DNA from: Phycisphaerales bacterium
GTDB lineage: Bacteria; Planctomycetota; Phycisphaerae; Phycisphaerales; UBA1924
Direction of reading: 5' to 3'
DNA length: 64,000 bases
NCBI GenBank assembly: GCA_029213305.1
Contig: JARGPA010000008.1
Span: 58,768-122,767, forward strand
Position 1 is the first letter of the stretch, and each line of letters starts with the position of its first letter. Position numbers and translations under genes: made by a program. The notes under the pieces were generated by a model. It saw nothing but the letters and a program-made list of their open reading frames with translations, did no database searches and was not told where the DNA came from. Shown here piece by piece: positions 1 to 8,645 of this stretch.

Positions 1-1323
1 CGCTTCGAGCTCTGCGGGATCAGCATCAGGTTTCGACTCTAGTTGCGCCTTCAATGAAGCACTATGTGCAGTCTCTTCATCGAGATTAATCTTGAGTTGC
101 TCAATCTGTTTTTCAACTTGTGCAACACGATTCTTCTCGTGCGTCAGTTCTTCATCTGCAGTACGAGCGATATCGTTGAGTTGTGCGTTGAGTTCAGCAA
201 CTTGATTCTTTGCCGCTTTGAGTTCGTCACTTAGTTCAACGACTCGACCATCGTTTTGTTCGTTGAGCTGGCTTGCTTGTGAACGCAACTTCTTGAGTTC
301 ATCTGTTGCTTCATTCAACTGTGATGTGACTGTCTCGACTTGCGCTGCAGAATCACTTCCTGCTTGAACTGATTGTGACTCTAGCTGCTCGATTTGTGCA
401 CGAAGACCCTCTGCGACCTTCTTCTCGCGTGAGAGTTGATCCGTTAGCTCGTCGACTTTCGTGTCATATTTTTCTTGAGCGGCATTGAGATCGAATTCAA
501 TTGAACCAGCTTTTTCTGCGAGTTCTTCGAGTGTTTGTGATCGCTCTTTGAGTTCGATCTCGCGGCCTCGAAGTTTAGATACTGTTGTTTTGAGTTCAGC
601 AGTTGCATTCTGAAGCGCTTCTTGGCTCTGTGTAAGCTCGGCGGTTGCTTGTTCGTGATCTGCACGCGCTTGAGAAAGCTCAGCGGTCATTTCTGTGCCC
701 TGCTCGTTGAGCTTTAACAACTGAGATTTTGCTTCTGCGATTTCCTTTGTAGCAACTTCGAGCTGTTGCTTTGCAACATCTTCACGAGCGAGCTTCTCTT
801 TGACTTCGTTCTCAATAGATTCAAGTTCTGCTTTACGTTTGGATAAACCTGCGAGTTGGTTATCAAGCTCTTGGATCTTTGTTTCGAGATCTTTTCCTCG
901 GGTTTCGAGTTCTGCTTCTTGTTGCTCTAGGTGCTCTGCTTGAGTTGCAATCTTGGATTCTCGTTGCTCAAGACCGCTGGCGCGTTGAACGAGGTTCACT
1001 TCTCGCGATTCAAAGTCTTGACGCATTTCTGCGAGTTCGACTTCTCTTGATGTCAACTCAGACTCACGGCCTTCGAGTTCCGTGGCATGATTCTCGATCT
1101 CTTGTTTGCGGTTTTGGATCTCAGCCATCGCAATCCGATGCTCTTCATGCGCCTTACGGAGTGCACCGAGCTGTGTTTCAACGCTTTGGATCACATCAAG
1201 CACATCTTCTTCTGCTTTATGGATCTTCATCTCAGCTTGTGGATTAGGCTCGGGCTGCTTTGAGCCACGAGATCGCCGCGGCGATGAATCATTAGTAGTT
1301 TGTTGTTCGTGCTTGGGTTCCAT
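1..1323 (-). CDS. Coiled-coil protein, 3' end missing (cut by window edge)
   Basis: An open frame of exactly 441 codons runs from the ATG at 1323 to base 1 without a stop, so the gene continues past the left edge. A strong ribosome binding site (GGGAGGA, 1331-1337) lies 7 bases before the ATG. The first 30 or so residues are polar and low in complexity, with no signal peptide. From about residue 35 onward the protein is almost entirely charged helix rich in Glu, Gln, Lys, Leu and Ala, with repeated short phrases such as ELxxRExEL, typical of a long coiled coil. There is no catalytic motif in the visible part. It could be an SMC-like, cytoskeletal or scaffold protein; the missing C terminus would decide. 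It is divergent from the epimerase gene at 1594. Confidence 0.8.
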   Translation of the reverse strand, partial: MEPKHEQQTTNDSSPRRSRGSKQPEPNPQAEMKIHKAEEDVLDVIQSVETQLGALRKAHEEHRIAMAEIQNRKQEIENHATELEGRESELTSREVELAEMRQDFESREVNLVQRASGLEQRESKIATQAEHLEQQEAELETRGKDLETKIQELDNQLAGLSKRKAELESIENEVKEKLAREDVAKQQLEVATKEIAEAKSQLLKLNEQGTEMTAELSQARADHEQATAELTQSQEALQNATAELKTTVSKLRGREIELKERSQTLEELAEKAGSIEFDLNAAQEKYDTKVDELTDQLSREKKVAEGLRAQIEQLESQSVQAGSDSAAQVETVTSQLNEATDELKKLRSQASQLNEQNDGRVVELSDELKAAKNQVAELNAQLNDIARTADEELTHEKNRVAQVEKQIEQLKINLDEETAHSASLKAQLESKPDADPAELEA

Positions 1324-1593
1324 GCACAACTCCTCCCGGCCTTGAGACCGACACCGCCCGCCCAGCTTGAACCCGGATCGTCACTCTTAAGCAGACTAAT
1401 AAGACATCGACTTGTCAACGATCCAGAATCAATATGGCGCGAAAAGTGCGCACAACAATGACTGGTTGTAGGGGCTAGAGCAACTCTGTCCGCTTTGTAA
1501 GTCATGCTGAGGTCCGAATACCCCACAAAGTGGGATAAATTTTGAACTTCAAATCTACTCAACTGGATAAGAAAATGAGCGCTAGAGTCCCAC

Positions 1594-2538
1594 ATGGATC
1601 TTCATACTGATGACATTTTGCTTGAACTCGACACGATCAAAGTCTCAATTAACCCCAAAATTGGGGGTTCGATCACATCCTTAATGATCCGTAATCAGAT
1701 GGATCAGTGGGCGCATGTGCTTAGAAAAATGCCCATTGATACTCGATCTTCATCGAACTCAGGTTCGTTTTTTATGCTTCCATGGACGAATCGAATCAAA
1801 GATGCAAAGTTCAACGATCAACAAGGGTCTCATTTGCTCAAAAGCAACTGCCCTGACGGTTCTGCGATCCATGGGGTTGGGAGAGATCTCCCTTGGTCAA
1901 TCTCTGATCGATCTCCGATCTCGGCTCGGCTTGTTCTTGATTCTCGGAGTTTTGACCAAGACAACATCAACTACCCATATCAGTTCGGGGCAATCGCAAG
2001 ATATGAAATCGGGATCGATAGGGTTGAAATTGAACTCTCTGTAACAAACTTGGATACTCATACAATCCCAGTTGGGTGCGGCCATCACCCCTACTTCCAT
2101 CGTCATCTATTCTCGGACGCAGACAAACTCCAGATTCAAATGGATCTCAATGGAAGGTACCCTACACAAGGATGCATTCCAACTGCAGATCCGATCGACG
2201 ACGATGTCTGTCAATCTCTTCGTCAAGGAGATCATATTGGGAATCCAGGTCTCGATGATGTTTTCGCAGGTTTTTCGGGCAATGCAACTTTGGAATGGCC
2301 TCAAAGCAATGTTTCGATGAAGATGCAATGCTCGAAGAATCTGAACCACATGGTGATTTACACGCCGAGAACTGAGTCGGGAGATCCTGACGAGTATGTA
2401 TGCATTGAACCGGTAAGCATGGTAAACGATGGTTTTAACAGACTAAACTCGGGGGTCACAGAAACCGGAGTCGTTCTTCTTGAACCAAATCAAACTTTGC
2501 GAACTCAGATGATATTGAGTTTTTCCACATGTGTTTAA
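1594..2538 (+). CDS. Aldose 1-epimerase (mutarotase) family protein
   Basis: A 314-residue cytoplasmic protein with the galactose mutarotase (GalM-like) fold. Visible signatures, in order, are GGSITSL near the N terminus, the sugar-site segment PWTNRI around residue 64, the motif GCGHHPYFHR around residue 160 that carries the family's catalytic histidine, and CIEPVSM near residue 271 with the likely catalytic glutamate. The family interconverts the alpha and beta anomers of aldoses, and some members act on sugar phosphates or are broader hexose epimerases, so the substrate is not fixed by sequence. The ATG has only a weak upstream purine run. The EVE-domain gene follows after 12 bases and may be cotranscribed. 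Confidence 0.87.
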   Translation: MDLHTDDILLELDTIKVSINPKIGGSITSLMIRNQMDQWAHVLRKMPIDTRSSSNSGSFFMLPWTNRIKDAKFNDQQGSHLLKSNCPDGSAIHGVGRDLPWSISDRSPISARLVLDSRSFDQDNINYPYQFGAIARYEIGIDRVEIELSVTNLDTHTIPVGCGHHPYFHRHLFSDADKLQIQMDLNGRYPTQGCIPTADPIDDDVCQSLRQGDHIGNPGLDDVFAGFSGNATLEWPQSNVSMKMQCSKNLNHMVIYTPRTESGDPDEYVCIEPVSMVNDGFNRLNSGVTETGVVLLEPNQTLRTQMILSFSTCV

Positions 2539-2550
2539 GATGGATATCAT

Positions 2551-2985
2551 TTGTGCATGACTACATTCCTTCTCAAAACGGAACCGGACTGTTACAACTA
2601 CGATAATCTTGTCAAAGACAAGAGGACGCATTGGGACGGGGTTCGTAATCCAACTGCACTCATGCATATGAGGACGGCGAAGAAGGGTGACGAGGCGTAC
2701 ATCTATCACACAGGAAAAGAGCGGCGGATCGCAGGACTTGCGAAGATCGTTTCTGATGTCTATGAGGATCCTGAAAACCCAGGACTAACTGGCAAAGGCG
2801 ATCTCAAGGGCCCGTTGTTTGATATCAAACCTATCAAAGCCGCGAAGAACATACTCACACTTGCAGATATCAAAGCAGATGATCGATTCAAGGACTTTGA
2901 CCTTGTTCGTCTTTCTCGTTTGAGTGCAATGCCTGTACCGCCTCAGCTTGACAAGATCATCCGGAAGCTCGCAGGATTTGAGTAA
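2551..2985 (+). CDS. EVE domain-containing protein (PUA-like fold)
   Basis: A short protein of 142-144 residues consisting of one EVE domain, the family of human thymocyte nuclear protein 1. The opening FLLKTEPDCYNYDNL, the following HWDGVRNPTA and the stretch MRTAKKGDEAYIYHTG are characteristic. EVE domains have a PUA-like fold and are thought to bind modified bases in DNA or RNA; the exact role of this bacterial group is unsettled. Two starts are possible, TTG at 2551 or ATG at 2557. The ATG gives the N terminus MTTFLLKTEP usual for the family and is likelier, although neither has a clear ribosome binding site. It sits 12 bases after the epimerase gene. Confidence 0.9.
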   Translation: MCMTTFLLKTEPDCYNYDNLVKDKRTHWDGVRNPTALMHMRTAKKGDEAYIYHTGKERRIAGLAKIVSDVYEDPENPGLTGKGDLKGPLFDIKPIKAAKNILTLADIKADDRFKDFDLVRLSRLSAMPVPPQLDKIIRKLAGFE

Positions 2986-3202
2986 ACAAGCGAGACTTCA
3001 ACTCTACTTCTAATTCTCAAAATGAAGATTTGCTTTAAATCTTGGGTCTTTGTGTCTGCGTCATAGCGGTTTTATTCATATTTTTGCATATTTCTTACTA
3101 TTTATGCCTCTCTTTGTGATCCTGTGCATCTTGAATAGATGAACTGATATAAAAACACATTGAATCAATCAGTACAACACACCCTATCCATTGGAGATCA
3201 TC

Positions 3203-4498
3203 ATGAAGACATTTTCTGCGAAGGCCGCCTCAACCATGATCTTGGTTTCTGGTGCAATTGCATTTGGAGCCCAAACCCAATCATCACTTGATACAGAATC
3301 AACGATTCATGCGATCGCACAAACAATCAAAGAGAAGTATGTCTATCCAGATACAGGAGATCAGATTGCGCAGATGCTCTTAGAGAATCTATCGTTGGGC
3401 AACTACGACGATATGAACAAACAAGCACTTGCTCAATCTCTTCGTGAGGATCTAGTTGATCTTTCACATGATTTACACTTTGGAGTCCGTGTACTCCCTG
3501 ACGGTTGGGAACCCCCTTCTCGAGAAGATGACAACGAAGACGAGCTCCTTAGAAATGGCCCACAAGCCCCATATGGATTCAATAGTGTCCAACGGCTCTC
3601 AGGCAACATTGGATATATCGAACTCTTGGGATTTAATCAAGCGAGCTATGTCCATGACACTGTTGAAGCGGCGATGCAACTTCTACAAGGTTCACAATCA
3701 ATTATTTTCGATCTCCGATCCAACGGCGGGGGCGATCCAGAAACAGTCCAACTCATTTCATCCTACTTGTTTGATTCTTCAACCCCAACTCATCTCAACT
3801 CCTTATACTCAAGACCCAACGACACGACTACCGAGTATTGGACACACGACCAAATCAATACTGACTTGGTGATGAAAGATGTCCCCGTTTATGTCCTTAC
3901 AAGTGGACGAACTTTTTCAGCTGCAGAAGAGTTCAGTTACAATCTTAAGAACCTAAAACGAGCAACACTCATCGGAGAAACCACAGGAGGGGGCGCACAC
4001 CCCGTTGAATCACACATCATCGATAATCAACTCATGATTGTGATTCCAACTGCACGCGCAATCAGTCCAATCACTGGAACAAACTGGGAAGGTACAGGGG
4101 TATCTCCTCATATTGAATCTGTCGCGGCCGACGCGCTCAACATTGCAATAGAGAAATCACTACAAGCATCACTTCAAAGTGGCGACATGAGTGCTCGTTG
4201 GGGATTAGCAACTCTCAAATCTGAAAACGATCCAATCGTTCTAAGTTCGAAGCAACGAACTGAGTTTGTAGGGTCATATGGGCAACGAGAAATCCGAGCT
4301 ACAGATCACGGGCTCGAATATCGAAGAAAAGGAGTCTCAGATTGGAATCCGATTCTGTGTATTGAAAAAGATCAGTTTGTGATTGATGGATTCAAGGGAT
4401 TTATCATGGAGTTCACACGCGACAAAGCAGGGAACATTGATGGTGTCAACGGGCTCTATCAACAAGGGCACACCGATCGATCATCTCGGGATGAATGA
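3203..4498 (+). CDS. Secreted S41 family peptidase (IRBP/CtpA-like)
   Basis: A 431-residue exported protein. The ATG at 3203 is chosen over an in-frame TTG at 3191 because GGAG (3193-3196) stands correctly spaced before it. Residues 1-25 form a signal peptide (MKTFSAKAAS, then a hydrophobic run ending near AFGAQ). The N-terminal helical bundle resembles the interphotoreceptor retinoid-binding group of S41 peptidases. The core follows: FDLRSNGGGDPE near residue 175 and the segment LTSGRTFSAAEEF near residue 235, which carries the catalytic serine, then GETTGGGAHP. There is no obvious PDZ domain. The C-terminal 90 residues look like a separate small domain. The role is proteolysis outside the cytoplasm; the substrate is unknown. 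Confidence 0.88.
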   Translation: MKTFSAKAASTMILVSGAIAFGAQTQSSLDTESTIHAIAQTIKEKYVYPDTGDQIAQMLLENLSLGNYDDMNKQALAQSLREDLVDLSHDLHFGVRVLPDGWEPPSREDDNEDELLRNGPQAPYGFNSVQRLSGNIGYIELLGFNQASYVHDTVEAAMQLLQGSQSIIFDLRSNGGGDPETVQLISSYLFDSSTPTHLNSLYSRPNDTTTEYWTHDQINTDLVMKDVPVYVLTSGRTFSAAEEFSYNLKNLKRATLIGETTGGGAHPVESHIIDNQLMIVIPTARAISPITGTNWEGTGVSPHIESVAADALNIAIEKSLQASLQSGDMSARWGLATLKSENDPIVLSSKQRTEFVGSYGQREIRATDHGLEYRRKGVSDWNPILCIEKDQFVIDGFKGFIMEFTRDKAGNIDGVNGLYQQGHTDRSSRDE

Positions 4499-4509
4499 TT
4501 CGAGTTGAA

Positions 4510-7029
4510 CTAAGCAGCGTCAAATCGGAAATCGGTCGGTGATTGTAAAAACGCCGTCGCGTCTGATTCAAACATTGGTTTAGAAAAATAGAATCCCTGA
4601 ACTAAATCGCAACCATACGAGACTAAGCACGCGACTTGCGTGCTTGTTTCTGCGCCCTCTGCAACAACCATCATCCCTGTGTTTTGTGCGAGCGCGATAA
4701 TCGAATGCAGTACCGCACTGATCTCACGAGAGTTTTCAAGCCCTTGCACAAAGCTTTGATCGATCTTAAGAATATCAAGATCAAACTGATGCAATAGACT
4801 TAAAGAAGAGTGACCTGTCCCAAAGTCATCCATCGCAATTAATACTCCGAGTTGACGGACACGATCGATTACATCTCCCATGTCATGACGAGGATCAATA
4901 ACAGTGGATTCTGTGATTTCGATTTTGAGTTGATGTGGTTCAATACCAGTAGACTCAATCGCTTCCTGAACAGTGTCTAAAAACTCTGGATGGATGAGTT
5001 GTCGCTTTGCGACATTCACATTCATTGAAATTGATTTGTTGTTGCTTGACTGATCGCTCCATCGCGCAAGTTGCTCGCACGCTTCACGAAGAATCCAAGC
5101 ACCGATTTCAACGATTTGACCAGTATCTTCTGCGATCGGGATGAACTGTTCTGGACTTACGATACCAAGTTCAGGATGATCCCAACGGATCAACGCTTCG
5201 AATCCATTTATTGACATGTCTTCCAACAGAATGATCGGTTGATACATCACTCTCAACTGATTTCCTGAGATTGCAAGATTCAGATCTTCTTCAAGTTTTA
5301 AGCGTCGCTTTGCGTCTTCAAACATGACTTCATCGAAGACGACGATCTGACATTTTCCTGCGAGCTTTGCTTCATACATTGCAGAATCAGCGTCGCGAAT
5401 CATTTCATCTGCATTGTTGTACCGAGCGTGGGCGTTGATGAGCCCGATACTCGCAGTAGAAACGATCCGATGCCCCTCGATGATATGAGGTTCTTCGAAA
5501 ACTTGGAGTAATCGATCCGCAGCTTCGTATGCATGTTGTTCTGATTCAACGGGTGAAATCATGACAACGAATTCGTCGCCTCCGAATCGAGCGACAAGGT
5601 CTGTCTCTCTGAGTTGCGTGCGGAATCTCTCTGCAATTGAGCAAAGCAAAGCATCCCCAGTAGCATGTCCAAGCGAGTCATTCACAACTTTAAATCGATC
5701 AAAGTCGAAGAACAATACAGATACTAAGTGTTCCGGTTCTTCGTGAAACTGCTCGAGTGCTCCATCAAGAGCTTTTACTAATACATCTCGATTCGCAAGA
5801 CCTGTAAGTCGATCATTCTCGGCGTCGTGTGTGAGTTGGCTGTTGGCATATTCCAGTTCTACTGTGCGCTCTGCGATCATCGAATCAAGGTGATCGATCT
5901 GTTGTTTCATTGATACGCGCATTGAATCGACTGCGCCTTGAAGTTGACCAATTTCGTCGTTGCGATTGATTTCAAACTCGTGCCAGACATCTCCGTCGGC
6001 GACCTGCTCTGCCGCTTGGACGACAGATCTGAGAGGATTCCAAAATTGGCGCCCGATTACGTGAACCAGAACTGCAAGACTAACAAGCCCAAACCCACTG
6101 ACAAACATAAACAAGCGAAACTGCGCTCGTAAGGGCGCTGTAACTTCTTGACGATCGATCTCAACTGCAACAACCCAGGGTTGAACCCGTGACGCGTGAT
6201 ACGCGCCGAACACATCGTTATTGTCGTTGCGAGTGAACCAACCAGTGACTGTATTTCCACTAGCAATTGCCTGTTGCACGCCGTTACTTGAGAGATCGCT
6301 CAGTTTGTAGTTGGATTTGAGATGTACCGCTCGATATCCATCAGTTGTCGCGAGATAGAGCTTACCTGTTTCTCTGAGTACAAAATTATCATCGAGCAAC
6401 TCGGTAATAAAATCAATCGCGATCTCAAAGACAACAACCCCTATCGCATCTCCAGACGCATTGCGGATTGGGCTCAGAACAAGTTGATGAAAATGATCTT
6501 TGTCATCATTTTCCAGAAAGCCTGTTACTGTTGTACGTATGAGCCCTTCAGAATATTTCGCGTTGAGTAAAGTATCCGAAGGAGGAACAAGATTTTGCTC
6601 TACGGCATCTGCGGAATCATCACAATACTCATTACCTGAGATCAGCACTTTGTTTCCAGAGATATCCATGATGTAGATATCATGGATTTGATCTTGAAGA
6701 TTCTCTTGGAACACGATTAGGTCTTCTAACGCTTCATCTCGTAATGAAGATGAAATAGTCTTCCCTTGTGGAACCGAATTGATGTAATCAGAAATGGAGT
6801 TCAACTGAGATAGAATTTGAGCGTCCGATTTTAGAGATTCAATGTGATCAAACAAGATTGTCTCTCGGCTGATAACGCTCTCTGTTAGTTCGCCTGAGAT
6901 TGTGTCGAGCATGAATCCTCTGGATTGCTCATTGATAAGTCTCATCGCAAACAACATAGGAATCGCGCCAGCAATCACAAACATGATCACCAACTTCGTC
7001 TTAATGGATTTCAGTCCCAATGAAATCAT
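4510..7029 (-). CDS. Membrane diguanylate cyclase/phosphodiesterase (Cache-HAMP-GGDEF-EAL)
   Basis: An 839-residue sensor protein. A transmembrane helix at about residues 12-30 and a second at about 305-325 enclose a periplasmic region of dCache type. A HAMP-like linker follows, then a GGDEF domain with intact active site (ARFGGDEFVV, near residue 480) and the product-inhibition site RETD exactly five residues before GGDEF. The EAL domain is also complete in its key residues: EALIRW near 610, KIEITEST, MDDFGTGHSSL, VVAEGAET and QGFYFSKP. Both synthesis and hydrolysis of cyclic di-GMP are therefore possible, with the balance presumably set by the periplasmic signal. It lies downstream of lipA on the same strand but 184 bases away, so it is probably separate. 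Confidence 0.95.
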   Translation of the reverse strand: MISLGLKSIKTKLVIMFVIAGAIPMLFAMRLINEQSRGFMLDTISGELTESVISRETILFDHIESLKSDAQILSQLNSISDYINSVPQGKTISSSLRDEALEDLIVFQENLQDQIHDIYIMDISGNKVLISGNEYCDDSADAVEQNLVPPSDTLLNAKYSEGLIRTTVTGFLENDDKDHFHQLVLSPIRNASGDAIGVVVFEIAIDFITELLDDNFVLRETGKLYLATTDGYRAVHLKSNYKLSDLSSNGVQQAIASGNTVTGWFTRNDNNDVFGAYHASRVQPWVVAVEIDRQEVTAPLRAQFRLFMFVSGFGLVSLAVLVHVIGRQFWNPLRSVVQAAEQVADGDVWHEFEINRNDEIGQLQGAVDSMRVSMKQQIDHLDSMIAERTVELEYANSQLTHDAENDRLTGLANRDVLVKALDGALEQFHEEPEHLVSVLFFDFDRFKVVNDSLGHATGDALLCSIAERFRTQLRETDLVARFGGDEFVVMISPVESEQHAYEAADRLLQVFEEPHIIEGHRIVSTASIGLINAHARYNNADEMIRDADSAMYEAKLAGKCQIVVFDEVMFEDAKRRLKLEEDLNLAISGNQLRVMYQPIILLEDMSINGFEALIRWDHPELGIVSPEQFIPIAEDTGQIVEIGAWILREACEQLARWSDQSSNNKSISMNVNVAKRQLIHPEFLDTVQEAIESTGIEPHQLKIEITESTVIDPRHDMGDVIDRVRQLGVLIAMDDFGTGHSSLSLLHQFDLDILKIDQSFVQGLENSREISAVLHSIIALAQNTGMMVVAEGAETSTQVACLVSYGCDLVQGFYFSKPMFESDATAFLQSPTDFRFDAA

Positions 7030-7213
7030 TCAGTTCCTCGATAGATAACTTGCGTCTCTATCAATCGACTGAGTATTAAACTCAAATCACCAGAGTCTTC
7101 ATCCACTTCTAAAATAACGAGAATGTGCGATGTCTGATTTCACTATGGGTTGATTGACCCAACATTGATATGGATCAGTATACCTATTCCCCTGAAATGG
7201 GAACTGTTATCGG

Positions 7214-8272
7214 TTATTCATCATTGAGCATCGCGAACATATCTGCTTGCTTGTCAGCGAGATAACTTGACCGGACGAGTGGTCCGCTCACAACCATTTT
7301 AATACCTGCTGCTTTACCAACTGTTTCGTATTCTGCAAACTCGTCAGGATGAACCCAACGATCGATAGGCAAATGGTTGCGTGTTGGTTGTAGATATTGC
7401 CCGATCGTGATGATGTCGCAAGGATCGCCTCTAGATTCATCGTGTGGATCTCGAGCACCTTCATGCTTTGCAGTCATCGCGATCAGATCATCAAAGAGCT
7501 CAAAGACTTCATCTTTGCGTTCACCGATCCCAACCATAATCCCTGTTTTTGCGACGCCGCCTTGAGCTTTGACTCGACGGAGCAACTCGATTGTTCTTTC
7601 ATATCGAGCACTTGGTCGAACTGCAGGATGACATCGTTTTACAGTTTCGAGATTATGCGCCAGAATATTTGGTTTTGCGTCGATCACCATCTGGAGTGCA
7701 GCCTCGTCGCCTTTAAAATCTCCAACGAGGACTTCGATCGACATCTGAGGACATGCTTCGCGTGTACGCATGATTGTTTCTGCCCAGATCCCTGCGCCGC
7801 CGTCTGGGAGATCATCTCGATCTACTGAAGTAATCACAATGTGCTTGAGTCCAGCTCCTCTGAGCGACTCTGCGACTCGACGGGGTTCGTCTTTATCAAC
7901 AGCCCCTGGTTTCCCGGTCTTCACATTGCAGAACCCACATGCACGAGTGCAAGTGTCTCCCAGGATCATCATAGTTGCGATCCCTCGTTCCCAGCACTCT
8001 CCCATATTTGGGCACGCGGCCTCTTCACAGACAGTGTGCAGTTTGTGGGCGTGGACATTGTCTCTGGTTTTTTTGAACCCGGCGCCTCCTGGGAGTTTGG
8101 CGCGAAGCCAATCGGGTTTTTTCTTAGGATTGAGATGATGAACTGCCTCATCATTGTTGTTAAGGATCATTGATGAAAGCGAAACGATCGGCTTGAGATT
8201 CGCGATCGGGTCCCCCCCCAAACGACGCGGATGGCGATTGAGGGTTCGATTTGATTGTGGAGGGGTACTCAT
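7214..8272 (-). CDS. lipA: Lipoyl synthase
   Basis: A radical SAM enzyme that inserts two sulfur atoms into the octanoyl chain on lipoyl domains of pyruvate and 2-oxoglutarate dehydrogenases and GcvH. Both iron-sulfur cluster motifs are visible: the auxiliary one in CEEAACPNMGEC and the radical SAM one in CTRACGFCNV. The C-terminal RSSYLADKQADM matches the conserved Arg-Ser-Ser segment of the family. The frame extends upstream to 8347, but the ATG at 8272 (MSTPPQSN) gives 352 residues, already a little longer than usual (about 300-330), so the longer form is unlikely. No lipB is next to it. It is divergent from the polysaccharide cluster. Confidence 0.96.
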   Translation of the reverse strand: MSTPPQSNRTLNRHPRRLGGDPIANLKPIVSLSSMILNNNDEAVHHLNPKKKPDWLRAKLPGGAGFKKTRDNVHAHKLHTVCEEAACPNMGECWERGIATMMILGDTCTRACGFCNVKTGKPGAVDKDEPRRVAESLRGAGLKHIVITSVDRDDLPDGGAGIWAETIMRTREACPQMSIEVLVGDFKGDEAALQMVIDAKPNILAHNLETVKRCHPAVRPSARYERTIELLRRVKAQGGVAKTGIMVGIGERKDEVFELFDDLIAMTAKHEGARDPHDESRGDPCDIITIGQYLQPTRNHLPIDRWVHPDEFAEYETVGKAAGIKMVVSGPLVRSSYLADKQADMFAMLNDE

Positions 8273-8645
8273 AATTTCGATCTCACTCAATTCGAATCGG
8301 GTCAATATGAACCTGATCGATCGACACTCACATCCTGAAGAGCGCAACTGGCTGAAGTGCGTATTTTATACGCAGACCTTTCCCAAGGCGCATCGGGTGC
8401 GCCAGATCGAGAAAATCAGCTATATTGGCAACTCTTAACGCACACTCTCGGACCTTTTCGCGTATTTTGAGCATGTGAAATCAACCTCAAGGCTCCGACT
8501 GGTCGATGGACACTCGGAGGAGTTCATGTGCCAAAAGGGCTTGTGAAAGCTACACTCTGTTTCGAATTATGATCTTCATCGATGATCAGTCTCATATACC
8601 AGTCTCTTGACGAGTTGGAATTAGAAGAAAAGCAGGAGATGCCCC
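8273..8645. promoter_or_regulatory. Divergent intergenic region lipA / polysaccharide cluster with two inverted repeats
   Basis: This 373-base gap separates lipA from the first export gene and must hold promoters for both directions. Two perfect inverted repeats lie close together: TGCGTAT / ATACGCA (8358-8364 and 8368-8374, 3-base loop) and GGCGCA / TGCGCC (8387-8392 and 8398-8403, 5-base loop). They could be protein-binding operators or hairpins in the lipA leader, where they would lie about 85-130 bases before its start codon. There is no T-run beside them, so they are not standard terminators. I see no convincing gene here; an 82-codon minus frame at 8524-8772 overlaps the next gene and lacks support. 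Confidence 0.45.

Noticed and set aside
1227..1595. 122-codon minus-strand frame overlapping the coiled-coil gene start
   Set aside because: It overlaps the well-supported coiled-coil gene in another frame and has no ribosome binding site or domain.
3024..3042. AAGATTT/AAATCTT hairpin after the EVE gene as a terminator
   Set aside because: The stem is short and AT-rich, and the following bases (GGGTCTTTG) are not a proper T-run.
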